Shown: positions 1 to 9,527, numbered from the stretch's first letter. The stretch: 64,000 bases of DNA from Blastopirellula marina (GCF_002967765.1 NZ_PUHY01000005.1:62001-126000), one strand, 5' to 3'. A program made the numbers and translations. Notes: generated from the letters alone by a model not told the origin.

Positions 1-1148
1 CCATGGCCACCGCCGATGTTGAATTCAAAGTCAAAGATGTTGTAGCCAGATCCTGAGCAATTGTAGGCCGTGCAGAATAGTGTCTCGACTAGCGGAGCCT
101 GTAACCAGAATCCGTCCCCGGCCTTGCCCCAGTCTGCGATCTCCGCGATTCCCTTGACGTTGTCTGGATTACCATCTTTGGCCAAGCCTACGCAATTGGC
201 GGCGATGCAATTGATGAAGGCGCCTGCTTCGTCTCCTTCTTCGGTCGCGAAGCCGGCGCCGAATACATTGATGGCAACACATTCTCGGAACTCGACGTTG
301 CCAACATGATTAACGAATCCCCAGCCAGGCGATCCATCGACAACACAGCCAACAACCTCCGATAGAATCTGTCCTCGGCCAGTTGAGTCAAACCGTGATC
401 CTCCCGCTGGCGAAGGCGCGCCGGTGCGGTGGAAATGGAGCGCGTATCGTGCTCGAGGGTTCTCATTGTTGCCTGCTTCGGGGTCGGTCACCGGCTGACT
501 CTTATCGGTGCGGCCGAGATCGATGAAAGATGCGTAACGGCAGTTAACGCGAGGGTTCATGAACATCACGTGCCCGCGTTGCTTTGTCGACTCACTGCGG
601 AAGACGACGCTACGAGTCAGGTTCACAGCGTGAGGGTCAAGGACGAGGATGTCATCATCACGGTCCCAGTCGAGAGGAACGTCGTTTTCGCTCGCGTGTG
701 TCTTGGGAACGCCGTGGATCTCAACGATTCCCATCGCAATCAGTCCGCGTCCGTGCTGTGCAAAGTCGTCGGCGTAGAAATCGCCGTCAGTAAAGGTAAT
801 GGTACAGTGGGCCGGTCTTTTTTCCGTGCCGATCTCTAAACGCGATACCATGCCCGTCACAATGGTATGCGCGGTGATCGAAGTTGGGATGGATGAATCA
901 ACTTCGAGTACACCATCGATTTGCAGCCAATCAAGCCGGTCCGTATCGCAATTAAGTACTACGCTGGTCCCTTTGGGAATCAGCACTTTGTCGCCACTAC
1001 CCGGAATCTCGCCGTCCCAAGTACTCTCTTCCGACCAGTTACCACTTTGCATCGCAATTGCTGTTGCCTGGCTCGAATCGATAGGACCGTGTGCTACAGC
1101 GGTCGATACTACCAATACACAAATCGAGAGGATTACGAATGGATTCAT
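1..1148 (-). CDS. G8-domain, CEMIP/TMEM2-like secreted protein (3' end off the window)
   Basis: An uninterrupted minus-strand frame runs from an ATG at 1148 to the left edge, giving 382 visible residues without the C-terminus. A signal peptide occupies residues 1-19 (hydrophobic core, cleavage after A-V-A). Residues about 37-160 read as a G8 domain: W-S at the start, a W-D-G-x-I-P-G-x-G-D turn, then short beta strands. Near residue 233 comes R-Y-A-L-H-F-H, followed by a G-x-G-F-A-T-E-E-G-D-E stretch typical of the parallel beta-helix that follows G8 in eukaryotic CEMIP/TMEM2 and fibrocystin-like proteins. CEMIP and TMEM2 act on hyaluronan; a polysaccharide-related role here is only inference. 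The domain call is fairly secure; the catalytic role is unknown. Confidence 0.8.
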   Translation of the reverse strand, partial: MNPFVILSICVLVVSTAVAHGPIDSSQATAIAMQSGNWSEESTWDGEIPGSGDKVLIPKGTSVVLNCDTDRLDWLQIDGVLEVDSSIPTSITAHTIVTGMVSRLEIGTEKRPAHCTITFTDGDFYADDFAQHGRGLIAMGIVEIHGVPKTHASENDVPLDWDRDDDILVLDPHAVNLTRSVVFRSESTKQRGHVMFMNPRVNCRYASFIDLGRTDKSQPVTDPEAGNNENPRARYALHFHRTGAPSPAGGSRFDSTGRGQILSEVVGCVVDGSPGWGFVNHVGNVEFRECVAINVFGAGFATEEGDEAGAFINCIAANCVGLAKDGNPDNVKGIAEIADWGKAGDGFWLQAPLVETLFCTAYNCSGSGYNIFDFEFNIGGGH

Positions 1149-1945
1149 AGATGGGTTCGCTCAGTAAGTGGTCGTAATTTTGATAAGAGGGTACCGATCA
1201 GAAAACGTCCTTCTTTCCGTAACGGTCGAAGCGAAACCGCGTGACCAAGGTCATGGGCTTCGCGTCGCAAGATCTTCATCGCTATCGAGGGAAAAGCTTG
1301 ATGAGACACGTTTAGCAGCGTGTCCTCGAGTTTGAAAAGTGAACCATCACCGTAGACGGCTGCCGAGTTTCAACGAACGATCAGGTGGATGACGAGTTTG
1401 GTTCTAAAATGAACCGTGAGTCTTTTTGGCAACGTTGTTCCGTTGTGATTGTTAGACAACGCGACAACGCTTCTGCCCTATCGAAAGTGCCATTGCAACT
1501 CTAGGTCAGAAATCACTTTGGTGCTTTTCAGGAAGTTAGAGAAATTGCCGTTGCCGAGCATTGTTGTTCGCAACTTTCGATCTCGATTCCATTTAGAACG
1601 GAATTGCCCACAACTAAAGTTTTCAGTCACGGCACGATTTCATATGGGGCAACCCGCAAACACGCGTCTCGGTCTCTGGTTGTCTGCGGGTAATACGGTC
1701 TTCACACGGTCGGGGGAAATAGATTCGAATCGGGCGACATCGTGGTCGCTAACCCCTTAGAGGTCCCCTGATTGGGGAGAGTGTCGTGTTGGCGTTCGTC
1801 TCGATCGACGCGTGTTAAGGACGCGCGTCTTCCTTGGATTTGAAACCAACATACTTACCCCGCCTGATTCGTTGCGGGGATGAATCCAACACTGGCCTCG
1901 CTTCTTGTTGAGCGAGATCGATCGTAATGAGAAGATGCGGATTGG
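1149..1945. other. Intergenic stretch without a convincing gene
   Basis: About 800 bases lie between the start of the G8 gene and the end of the DUF3987 gene. Short plus-strand frames exist but show no family signature or codon bias. One loose inverted repeat (ACCCGCA at 1652-1658 with TGCGGGT at 1685-1691) is present. The promoter of the G8 gene should lie here, but no motif was clear enough to name. Confidence 0.5.
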
Positions 1946-3406
1946 TCAGCGTTTCTTGCGACCACTACCGATAGGATGCCCGCGGAACTTGCGGGGCGGG
2001 CGCCCTGGTCGCGGTGGATCGGCACCGGAACTTGCTGCGGGGAAATCGAGTTGCTGTCCGGGAAGCGGGGTTCGCGGCGTGAGGCGCTGTGGCGAAGAAG
2101 GCGATGCTTGCGGCAACGCGGGCGGGGCGTCCGAAATCGTGGCAGGGGGAACTGGCTGAGGCGGGGTGTCCTGGGGAGAGGTCTCGGTCGATGATGCCTG
2201 GGACTGAGGAGTCCCCTGCGTTTGTGTCTCTGGCGATTGCATCACCTCCAGTGCGGCAATCGAGTGAGACAAGTAATAGCGGGCAATCGATATGGCTGCT
2301 TCGATCGTTCCGCGCGTGACTTGCGCTTCGGGCGAGTTCTCCAAACAGTGGAGCAAAGCGGCGATTCGCAAGGTGTTGCCGGAGAGGTTGTCACCCCAAG
2401 CGGGCAGCGCAGCGAGTGGACCGTCGGGGGCCAGCATCATTTCGACTTCTGCTTCCCATGTTTCAAACCGCTGACGAGCTTCGTCGGTGAGACGTAACGT
2501 GGCCTGCCCTTCGATCGCTTCCAACTTCTCCAATAGCTGCGCGTATTGGTCGGTGATCTCTTCGGCGAGGGGCGCAGACGCGAGCTGACGGTGGCCGAGG
2601 TTACTCTCGGGCATCGCGAAGAGAAAGCAATCGGCGACTCCCCGGCCCTGATGGCGACGTTTGTGAATCGCTTCGATTGCCCGCCAAGGAATAGCGCATG
2701 TGCACGTGATGGCGGTTTGCTGTAGCGGTACGCGCGCGCCGCCGCGAAGGTCGACAATCATCGATTCGCCACGGAATCCCTTGCGGTACAGTTCGTGACG
2801 GGCGAGATGCGTGCGCGCGGTGGTCCCGGAAAGCAGCTCCCGGGCGGCCACTTCCCCGGAGAAGCGGGCAATGCGACCTTGCTGGTTGGCCAAAACCTGG
2901 TCGAGCTTGACCGTCGTGCCATCGTCCAAGATAGTCCGCGGAACGGGAGGAAGCGGGTTATCGGCGATCTCTTGGGCTAACTTAAAAGCTTGCGGCCGGG
3001 AGAACTCACGTTCGAGCTGTTTGAGGCGTAGATGGGCCTGGCGGAGGCGTGACTCCTCTTCGGCTTGCACCCTGCGGGCGGCCTTGATGCGGCCGACTTC
3101 GAGCATTTCAAGCGGGCGGCGAATTCGTGTGAAGAGGCTCGCTTCGCGGTCAGTTCCGGAGGTGATCGCAGCCACAAACAGATTGGCAGGTTGCGAGAAA
3201 CCAGCCCGAGCCTCAATATGAACCTTCCCGCGAATCGCCGCGCTACAAACGCCTAAGGCCCAGGTCGCCGCCAAGTCGAGCGGTGTTTGCGAGGCAGCCG
3301 ATTCCCCCTCGACGTAACGGCGTAGCGCCGGCGGAAGGGCTGTCGCCGGGAAGCTGGGAAGAAGGTGGCCGGTAGCGGCGCTGGTGGGATATTCGAGACG
3401 GTTCAT
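1946..3406 (-). CDS. DUF3987-type protein with degenerate P-loop region
   Basis: This 486-residue protein starts at an ATG preceded by GGAG eight bases upstream. Residues 1-400 match the DUF3987 layout: an N-terminal L-P-x-x-L-x-x-Y motif, a W-A-L-G-x-x-S-A-A-I-R-G-K segment, a long basic/acidic helix around residues 110-140, and a C-terminal W-x-D-x-x-S-x-N helical part. Relatives usually have a nucleotide-binding-like loop after the N-L-F/Y strand; here it reads S-G-T-D-R-E-A-S and lacks the usual lysine, so ATP binding may be lost. The last 90 residues are a Pro/Ser/Thr-rich low-complexity tail ending in basic residues. Such proteins are often tied to phage or plasmid primase-helicases, but no phage gene is adjacent. 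Function unknown. Confidence 0.75.
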   Translation of the reverse strand: MNRLEYPTSAATGHLLPSFPATALPPALRRYVEGESAASQTPLDLAATWALGVCSAAIRGKVHIEARAGFSQPANLFVAAITSGTDREASLFTRIRRPLEMLEVGRIKAARRVQAEEESRLRQAHLRLKQLEREFSRPQAFKLAQEIADNPLPPVPRTILDDGTTVKLDQVLANQQGRIARFSGEVAARELLSGTTARTHLARHELYRKGFRGESMIVDLRGGARVPLQQTAITCTCAIPWRAIEAIHKRRHQGRGVADCFLFAMPESNLGHRQLASAPLAEEITDQYAQLLEKLEAIEGQATLRLTDEARQRFETWEAEVEMMLAPDGPLAALPAWGDNLSGNTLRIAALLHCLENSPEAQVTRGTIEAAISIARYYLSHSIAALEVMQSPETQTQGTPQSQASSTETSPQDTPPQPVPPATISDAPPALPQASPSSPQRLTPRTPLPGQQLDFPAASSGADPPRPGRPPRKFRGHPIGSGRKKR

Positions 3407-3533
3407 CGGCGGTTCTCCGGGACGCGTGCGGTTCGCTGGTCACGTGCAAGAGAAGATTGTCTGCGCCGCGTGTAAACTTGGCGAGCAAAAGTTTTCGAAA
3501 TCTTTCGCGGATGCTGCGGCAGGAGAAAGCGAT

Positions 3534-3568
3534 AAAAAAAGCACGCTCGACCGGAAGGCCAAGCGTGC
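3534..3568 (-). terminator. Rho-independent terminator of the sulfatase operon
   Basis: Read on the minus strand, a 7-bp stem (GCACGCT pairing with AGCGTGC, 3541-3547 and 3562-3568) is followed directly by seven T residues. It lies about 35 bases after the stop of the downstream sulfatase gene, so it should end the two-sulfatase transcript before the DUF3987 gene. Confidence 0.85.
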
Positions 3569-3602
3569 TCGTGATGGTTGGATTGAACAACGCGGAAGCG
3601 AA

Positions 3603-5168
3603 TCAGCGGGCGACCGCGCGGGAGTTGATCATGTTGCTGACGGCATCGACTTGCAGCGACATGCTTTTCTGGCTCGGCGGGAATTGCTCGAACGTTTTCA
3701 CGAAAGCGCCAATCTTCGAGCCGGCCTGACCGAGGATCCAACTGTGGTTCTCGGCCCATTCGTCATACCCGCGGGCTTCGATGAAGCGTTCAAAGGGATC
3801 GAGTTTCAGGTTGATGACGAACGGCGTTGAAAGTGCGGGCTGTTGAGCGCGGAACCATTTTTCCTGGTCGATGAACAGTAGTTTCCAATCGCCATGGCGC
3901 ATCCCGTGAAATTTGTCTTCCGTAAAATAGAAGAACTCTTTTCGCTTGGATGGTCCCTGGTTTAACAGCAGATCACTCTGGTCGTAGCCATCGAGATGAA
4001 CCTTATAGGTCGTGTCGCCGATCTCGGTGCCGCTGAGGAGTTGCTCTTTGACATCCTTCTGGCCGACGAACGACATGAGGGTTGGCATCCAATCTTCCAT
4101 CGTCATGAACTCGCCTGTCGCAACACCGGCTGGGATCTTGCTGGGCCAACGGACAAGCATCGGGACGCGGAAGCCTCCTTCCCAAGCACCGGCCCCTTTT
4201 TCGCCGTGGAACGGCTGATTGCCGCCATCAGGCCACGAGTTGGAAGCGGCGCCGTTGTCGGTGGAGAACATCACAATCGTGTTGTCCGCCACGCCCAGCT
4301 CTTCGATCAAGTCGAGCAGTGCGCCGACGTCGTCGTCCATTTCCATCATGCCGTCGGCGTACAGTCCGTAGCCACTCTTGCCGTCGTATTCGTCGTTGAG
4401 GTTGGTGCGGTAGTGCATCCGCGTGGTGTTGTGCCAGACGAAGAATGGCTTGTCTGCTTTGACGGCGTCGGTGATGAATCGCTTCGACTCGGTCAGAACT
4501 TCTTCATCAAGATTGCGTTGGCGTTCGCGTCCCCATTCGCCGAGATCCTCAATCTCTTGCGATCCATCGGCGAGCTTCTTGGAATGGATCACACCCCGCT
4601 GCTTGAGGTGGAGCTTTTCCTGAGTCGCTTCATCCTTGGGGTAATCGTACTGTTCCGGGTATTCGCCAGCGTTGAGATGATACAGAATGCCAAAGAACTC
4701 GTCGAATCCGTGATTGGTGGGAAGATGCTCGTCGCGATCGCCAAGGTGATTCTTGCCGAACTGCCCGGTCGCATAGCCAAGCGGCTTGAGCATTTGCGCA
4801 AGGGTCGGATCGGAAGCTTGAATCCCTTCCTTGGCGCCAGGAAGGCCGACGGTGCTTAACCCAGTGCGGATCGGGTACTGACCGAGGATGAACGCCGCGC
4901 GGCCTGCCGTGCACGAGGCCTGGGCGTAGTGATCCATGAAGATCATGCCTTCTTTGGCCAAGCGATCGATATTGGGAGTCGAGCCACCCATCATGCCGCG
5001 ATGGTAGGCACTGATGTTCCACATGCCGACATCGTCACCCCAGATGATGAGGATGTTCGGTTTCGATTTCGTCTCTTGGGCAGCACAAGTTGCTGGCGTG
5101 AACGCTCCGCTTAGGAGCGTGAAACAGGCCAGCATCGTGGCTACTGCGGTTCTGTGGAGGGTTTTCAC
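3603..5168 (-). CDS. Secreted sulfatase (formylglycine-dependent, AslA-like)
   Basis: The start is GTG at 5168, with AAAGG seven bases upstream. The 521-residue protein has a signal peptide (residues 1-30). The sulfatase fold begins with P-N-I-L-I-I-W-G-D-D, where D45-D46 are predicted calcium ligands. The modification motif C86-T-A-G-R fits the C-x-A/P-x-R pattern in which Cys becomes formylglycine. A G-K-N-H-L-G-D segment and a late S-T-D-N-G-A motif complete the metal and sulfate site. It probably cleaves sulfate esters from polysaccharides or other substrates in the periplasm; the substrate cannot be read from sequence. It lies 71 bases downstream of a second sulfatase on the same strand, so the two are likely co-transcribed. 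Confidence 0.93.
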   Translation of the reverse strand: MKTLHRTAVATMLACFTLLSGAFTPATCAAQETKSKPNILIIWGDDVGMWNISAYHRGMMGGSTPNIDRLAKEGMIFMDHYAQASCTAGRAAFILGQYPIRTGLSTVGLPGAKEGIQASDPTLAQMLKPLGYATGQFGKNHLGDRDEHLPTNHGFDEFFGILYHLNAGEYPEQYDYPKDEATQEKLHLKQRGVIHSKKLADGSQEIEDLGEWGRERQRNLDEEVLTESKRFITDAVKADKPFFVWHNTTRMHYRTNLNDEYDGKSGYGLYADGMMEMDDDVGALLDLIEELGVADNTIVMFSTDNGAASNSWPDGGNQPFHGEKGAGAWEGGFRVPMLVRWPSKIPAGVATGEFMTMEDWMPTLMSFVGQKDVKEQLLSGTEIGDTTYKVHLDGYDQSDLLLNQGPSKRKEFFYFTEDKFHGMRHGDWKLLFIDQEKWFRAQQPALSTPFVINLKLDPFERFIEARGYDEWAENHSWILGQAGSKIGAFVKTFEQFPPSQKSMSLQVDAVSNMINSRAVAR

Positions 5169-5239
5169 AGAATTACCTTTCTTCTCAAGGAGGTCGTCAT
5201 GACTGCGGGAAATGTTCGTGAAACGCTAAGTTACAGAAG

Positions 5240-7570
5240 TTACTTCAGTTCGATCGTCACGGTTTTCAGTTTGCCGGTGAAGTCGAACGGCATGTCATAC
5301 CCTTCCATGACCGGTGTGCCGGTATCGAAGCCGATGTCCAAGGTTTCGTCCAAGGTGACACGATTGGGAATGCTTTTCTCGACGCGGCCTTTGCCGACCT
5401 CTTGATCGTTGACGAACAAGGTGACATCCGCCCCGGCGAAGGGTTTGTCGGAGTCGGTCTCGTAAACCGCTTTCAGCTTCGCTTTGCCAGGGGAAAGACG
5501 CTGGGTCGATTCGATGGTGTAGCGATCGACGCCAACCAGGTTGTAGTGATAGACCAGCTTGCCATCTTTCACGAACAGGCCATACCCGGCGAAGCGACCC
5601 CCTTGCGTGAACAGCATCCCTTCAGCCCCAGACTCAGGAATTTCGACGTCGGCGGTGATGGTGTGGCTTTTGTGCTTCAGATCGGGCGATGCGCCTTCCG
5701 GAAGACGTAAGAGATTCGGGTAAACGAACTTGGTGCGTCCCTCGGTCAAGCTGGGGCGATTTTCGACGTTGAGTCGTTCCGTTTTACGATCGTCCAGGGG
5801 AAGCACGTTGTACTTGGCGGCTTCGGCGAAGAAGAGCTTAACCATCTCCTTCAGCTTCTCAGGTTCTTTCTCCGCCAGGTTATTGGTCTGCGTGAAGTCT
5901 TCCTCGACGTTGTAAAGTTCCCAGGGCATGTTCAGCAGATCCATCGGTTCGTTTTCGCTGAGCCACGGCGCGCCACGCATCGCGCTGGCCATCCAGCCGT
6001 CGTGGTAGATCCCTTGATTGCCCATCATCTCGAAGTACTGCGTCGTGCGGCGATCTTTTGCGTCGGCATCGTCGAAGGTATAGACCATGCTGACCCCTTC
6101 GATCGGTTTCTGAGCGATCCCGTCGATCTCGACCGGGGCTTCGACGCCGACGATCTCGAGCAGCGTTGGGGCGATGTCGATCACATGGTGGAATTGATCA
6201 CGGATCTCGCCACGTGCTTTGATGCCGTTTGGCCACGAGATAGCCATGCCGTTGCGTGTGCCGCCGAAGTGGCTGGCGATTTGCTTCGTCCACTGATACG
6301 GCGTATCCATGGCATGGGCCCACGCGGCTGGGAAGTGATTGTAGTGCTGGTCGGTACCGAGCGTATCAATCGCGTCGAGCTTCATTTCTAACGGCTCGGG
6401 CACAGCATTGAAGAAGGTCATTTCGTTAAGCAGACCTTCCAGGCCCCCTTCCGCACTGGAACCGTTGTCACCGGCCATATACAGGACGATCGTGTTATCG
6501 AGTTCGCCCATTTCGTCAATCGCATCGATCACGCGGCCGACCTCGTGGTCGGTATGGGCGGTGAACCCAGCGAAGACTTCCATCATGCGGGCATAGACCT
6601 TGCGCTGGTCTTCCGGCAGTGAATCCCAAGCAGGTAGCGATTCGGGACGAGGCGTCAGCTTGGCATTGGCCGGGATGATGCCCATTTCCTTTTGGCGGGC
6701 GAACGTTTCTTCGCGATACTTATCCCAGCCGCCATCGAACTTGCCGTCGAATTTATCGATCCACTCTTGCGGGACCTGGTGTGGGGCATGCGTGGCCCCG
6801 GTGGCGAAGTAAACCAAAAACGGACGCTGCGGAGCAACCGCTTTCGAGGCCCGCATCATACGAATCGCTTTGTCGGCGATATCGGTGGTGAAGTGATACG
6901 GCGAGCCATCTTCGTTGGTTTCAGGGGGTTCGATTCGCTTCCGGCCTTCGACCAAGGCAGGATGGTATTGATCGGTGTCGCCACCGACAAAGCCATAGAA
7001 GTAGTCGAAGCCAAGTCCATCCGACCAGCGATCGAACGGACCAACCAGGCTGGTCTCCCAGTCTGGCACGTTATGATTTTTCCCGAACCAGGCGTTTGAG
7101 TAGCCATACTCACGCAAGATTTCCGCGAAGGTGCCGGCGGAAGATGGGATGACGCCCGAGTAGCCGGGGAAACCTGTTCCGGCTTCACCGATCACACCAC
7201 TGGCGACCGAATGATGATTGCGTCCGGTGAGCAGCGCGGCCCGCGTGGGAGAGCAAAGTGCCGTGGTATGAAAGCGTGTGTATCGCAGACCGTTCTTGGC
7301 GATACGGTCCATGGTGGGCGTGGGGATGCCGCCCCCGAAGGTTCCCATTTGGCCGTAGCCGCAGTCGTCGATCAAAACGATCAAAATGTTCGGCGGATCT
7401 TTCAGGCCGAACGTGGCAGGGATCTTTAACTCGGGTTTGACGGCTTCCGAGTCTTTGTACGTCAGGCCGATCTTGCCTTGGAAGGGAGCCGGAGGTTCGG
7501 GAAGCATGGCTTGGGCAAACGTGGTACTGGAAAGTACCAGGCAGCCGAGTAAACCGAGTAAGTATCGCAT
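5240..7570 (-). CDS. Large secreted arylsulfatase
   Basis: The open frame extends upstream to 7762, but the ATG at 7570 is the likely start: it has CGAGGA six bases upstream and opens a signal peptide (residues 1-19, ending T-F-A-Q). The mature 776-residue protein carries P-P-N-I-L-I-V-L-I-D-D with Asp68/Asp69 as metal ligands, the formylglycine motif C106-S-P-T-R, a G-K-N-H segment and an A-G-D-N-G motif. The C-terminal 180 residues look like a beta-rich accessory domain. Length and layout match the ~780-residue bacterial arylsulfatase group rather than the 500-residue one. It is the first gene of the sulfatase pair. A separate formylglycine-generating enzyme is required and is not in the window. 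Confidence 0.93.
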   Translation of the reverse strand: MRYLLGLLGCLVLSSTTFAQAMLPEPPAPFQGKIGLTYKDSEAVKPELKIPATFGLKDPPNILIVLIDDCGYGQMGTFGGGIPTPTMDRIAKNGLRYTRFHTTALCSPTRAALLTGRNHHSVASGVIGEAGTGFPGYSGVIPSSAGTFAEILREYGYSNAWFGKNHNVPDWETSLVGPFDRWSDGLGFDYFYGFVGGDTDQYHPALVEGRKRIEPPETNEDGSPYHFTTDIADKAIRMMRASKAVAPQRPFLVYFATGATHAPHQVPQEWIDKFDGKFDGGWDKYREETFARQKEMGIIPANAKLTPRPESLPAWDSLPEDQRKVYARMMEVFAGFTAHTDHEVGRVIDAIDEMGELDNTIVLYMAGDNGSSAEGGLEGLLNEMTFFNAVPEPLEMKLDAIDTLGTDQHYNHFPAAWAHAMDTPYQWTKQIASHFGGTRNGMAISWPNGIKARGEIRDQFHHVIDIAPTLLEIVGVEAPVEIDGIAQKPIEGVSMVYTFDDADAKDRRTTQYFEMMGNQGIYHDGWMASAMRGAPWLSENEPMDLLNMPWELYNVEEDFTQTNNLAEKEPEKLKEMVKLFFAEAAKYNVLPLDDRKTERLNVENRPSLTEGRTKFVYPNLLRLPEGASPDLKHKSHTITADVEIPESGAEGMLFTQGGRFAGYGLFVKDGKLVYHYNLVGVDRYTIESTQRLSPGKAKLKAVYETDSDKPFAGADVTLFVNDQEVGKGRVEKSIPNRVTLDETLDIGFDTGTPVMEGYDMPFDFTGKLKTVTIELK

Positions 7571-7963
7571 GGTGAATCCTCGCTTGGGGTCGAAGAAGTA
7601 GTTGTTGTTGAGATCGTTCATTGGTTGTCCGGTGTTAACGCTGAGGCGAATGGAGAGGATTACTCCAAAGGGACAAGTCCGCTGAATCGGAAAGCGGCTA
7701 CCAAGGTAATTCGACGCATCGTAGATTCCTTGTCTGGGGCTAGAAAGTTGCGAGCAGTGCATGAGAAGCGTGCGATAAAGTGTCTAGCCACCAAAAATTA
7801 TGCGGTACGATTCCATCGCAACGCAATAATTGACCGGCTTGAATGCGCAAAGTTAACGCAATTGTCGAATAGATCATCATGGATGCATTTTCGCCATGGA
7901 TGCGCGAACGTGCGTCGCGTAAACGCCACCTATTTACATGGCTATTATTCACGCAACTGAGGT
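7571..7963. other. Divergent intergenic region
   Basis: About 390 bases separate the sulfatase operon (leftward) from the nucleotidyltransferase cluster (rightward). Both promoters should lie here. No operator, riboswitch or small gene was recognised; the 5' extension of the sulfatase frame covers part of it but shows no conserved features. Confidence 0.5.
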
Positions 7964-8929
7964 ATGTCTTCTGTTATGACCGTTCATCATCACGACAACT
8001 TGATCTATTCGCCCGGCACCCAGGTGGTGAGCCTGCGCGATGTTGTCGGACAAGGTGGGCGAATTTTGCACCCGCGTGGTGCGGTGGGCGTAATTGTCAA
8101 GTCGCCGGTCGATCTGACGCACGACTATCGCGTTCGCTTCTTAGACGGCGTGGAAGAATCGCTGAAGCCGAGTGAAATCTCGCAGCTGGCGTTGTTCAAA
8201 GAAGGACAACTGAGCGCTGGTCGAGGGCTCGAGCAGAACAGTGACCTGTACCAGCACGTCATCTACCAGTGCATTATTGGTTCGCAAGCGTACGGCCTGG
8301 CAGACGATCAATCCGATATCGACCGACGCGGCATCTTTCTCCCTCCCGCCGAGCGGCATTGGTCCTTAGCAGGTGTGCCAGAGCAAATTGAGTGCGACCA
8401 AACGCAGGAAGCGTACTGGGAAGTGCAGAAGTTTCTAGTGCTGGCACTCAAGGCGAACCCAAACGTGCTGGAGTGTCTCTATTCACCCTTAGTGGAGAAG
8501 GCAACGCCGCTGGCAGAGAAGTTGCTCGCGATGCGATCGATCTTTCTCTCGAAGCTGGTCTTCCAAACGTACAACGGGTATGTCTTTTCGCAGTTCAAGA
8601 AGATGCAGGCCGACCTTCGCAATCAGGGGCGTGTGAAGTGGAAGCATGTGATGCACCTGATCCGCTTGCTGATGTCGGGCATTCATGTGCTGCGCGAAGG
8701 AGAAGTCCAAGTTCGCGTCGAAGAGCACCGCGATCAGTTGCTGGCAATCAAGCGGGGGGAACTTCCGTGGAAAGAAACCGAAAAGCTGCGGACCGAACTG
8801 CATCGGCAGTTCAACGAAGCAGTCAGGAACACCCGCCTGCCGGAGCGACCAGATTATGAAACCGCGAATGCTTTCCTGGTAACGGCTCGGCGCGAGGCGG
8901 CCGGTTTGATGGAAGAGAAACGTGGTTAG
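7964..8929 (+). CDS. RlaP/YcgL-like nucleotidyltransferase (COG3541)
   Basis: This 321-residue protein has, after a ~90-residue N-terminal extension, the minimal pol-beta nucleotidyltransferase motif G-S-Q-A-Y-G-L-x5-S-D-x-D-R-R-G, with the two aspartates as likely metal ligands. Further features shared with the COG3541/PF10127 group are a V-L-E-C-L-Y-S-P segment and a helical H-L-I-R-L-L-M-S-G-I-H-V-L-R-E-G-E motif. RlaP enzymes have been linked by genome context to RNA repair with RNA ligases; no ligase is present here. It is the first gene of a plus-strand cluster with an ADP-ribosyl-like small protein and a second paralogous nucleotidyltransferase. A second ATG at 7976 is an alternative start because the GAGG lies very close to the first. 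Confidence 0.82.
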   Translation: MSSVMTVHHHDNLIYSPGTQVVSLRDVVGQGGRILHPRGAVGVIVKSPVDLTHDYRVRFLDGVEESLKPSEISQLALFKEGQLSAGRGLEQNSDLYQHVIYQCIIGSQAYGLADDQSDIDRRGIFLPPAERHWSLAGVPEQIECDQTQEAYWEVQKFLVLALKANPNVLECLYSPLVEKATPLAEKLLAMRSIFLSKLVFQTYNGYVFSQFKKMQADLRNQGRVKWKHVMHLIRLLMSGIHVLREGEVQVRVEEHRDQLLAIKRGELPWKETEKLRTELHRQFNEAVRNTRLPERPDYETANAFLVTARREAAGLMEEKRG

Positions 8930-9005
8930 CTTGAAATTTTCCTTATTCCGTTCTCAGTGCAGAGATGCAGATGGAAATCGGAACGCGTTTCCTACCCCAT
9001 CCGGT

Positions 9006-9042
9006 CCCCTCGCCCCTGCGGGGAGAGGGCTGGGGTCAGGGG
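9006..9042 (+). repeat. REP-like palindromic repeat, copy 1
   Basis: A G/C-rich imperfect palindrome of the form CCCCTCGCCCCTGCGGGG followed by AGAGGGCTGGGGTC lies between two genes. Four further copies or half-copies occur in this window, all intergenic (9528, 24551, 25336 inverted, 25446). The palindrome can fold into a stem and could act as a transcript end or as a RAYT-mobilised REP. Confidence 0.7.
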
Positions 9043-9085
9043 GCGAAGCAGGGCTACGCCCACTGAATTGATTTGGGTTTTACAC

Positions 9086-9448
9086 ATGAACACCACGAAC
9101 ACGAAAACGCTGTACCGCCCAGTCGGTCAAGCCGAGCTTGATTTGATCGCGGCTAGTACTTGGCGGCGTTTTCCGCCGCGGCTCGATTGGCAACCGATTT
9201 TCTACCCGGTGCTCACCGAAGAGTACGCGATCTTTATTGCCAAGCAGTGGAACACGAAGGACCCCAACTCAGGCTTCGTCGGCTATGTGCTGCAATTCGA
9301 CATCGATGCGGACTATGTCCAGCAATTCCCTGTGCAAAACGTTGGCGGCCCAGAGTCGCTTGAGTTGTGGGTACCAGCGGAAGAGTTGGAGACGTTCAAC
9401 GATCAGATCGTGGGAACGATTCAAGTCATCTACGAGTTTCGCTCATGA
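9086..9448 (+). CDS. Small ADP-ribosylation/crystallin-J1-like protein
   Basis: The frame is open from 8957, but the first codons run through the REP-like repeat, so the ATG at 9086 is the likely start (120 residues). The opening T-L-Y-R-P-V-G-x-x-E-L-x-L-I, then F-P-P-R-L, a central Q-P-I-F-Y-P-V and a late W-V-P-A-E-E-L-E-x-F-N match the short proteins annotated as 'ADP-ribosylation/crystallin J1'. This name is historical; their activity has not been shown to my knowledge. It sits between two COG3541 nucleotidyltransferases on the same strand. An NAD- or RNA-related function is plausible from that context but remains inference. Confidence 0.7.
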   Translation: MNTTNTKTLYRPVGQAELDLIAASTWRRFPPRLDWQPIFYPVLTEEYAIFIAKQWNTKDPNSGFVGYVLQFDIDADYVQQFPVQNVGGPESLELWVPAEELETFNDQIVGTIQVIYEFRS

Positions 9449-9527
9449 GAAGAGTGAAGTGTTCCGTATTCCCTTTTCAACTCCGAATTATCGTCGAAGC
9501 CCAATATCGCCAGCTACCGCATCTGTT

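Noticed and set aside
7571-7762. N-terminal extension of the large sulfatase.
   Set aside because: The ATG at 7570 has a good ribosome site and begins a standard signal peptide; the 64 upstream codons would place the signal peptide internally.
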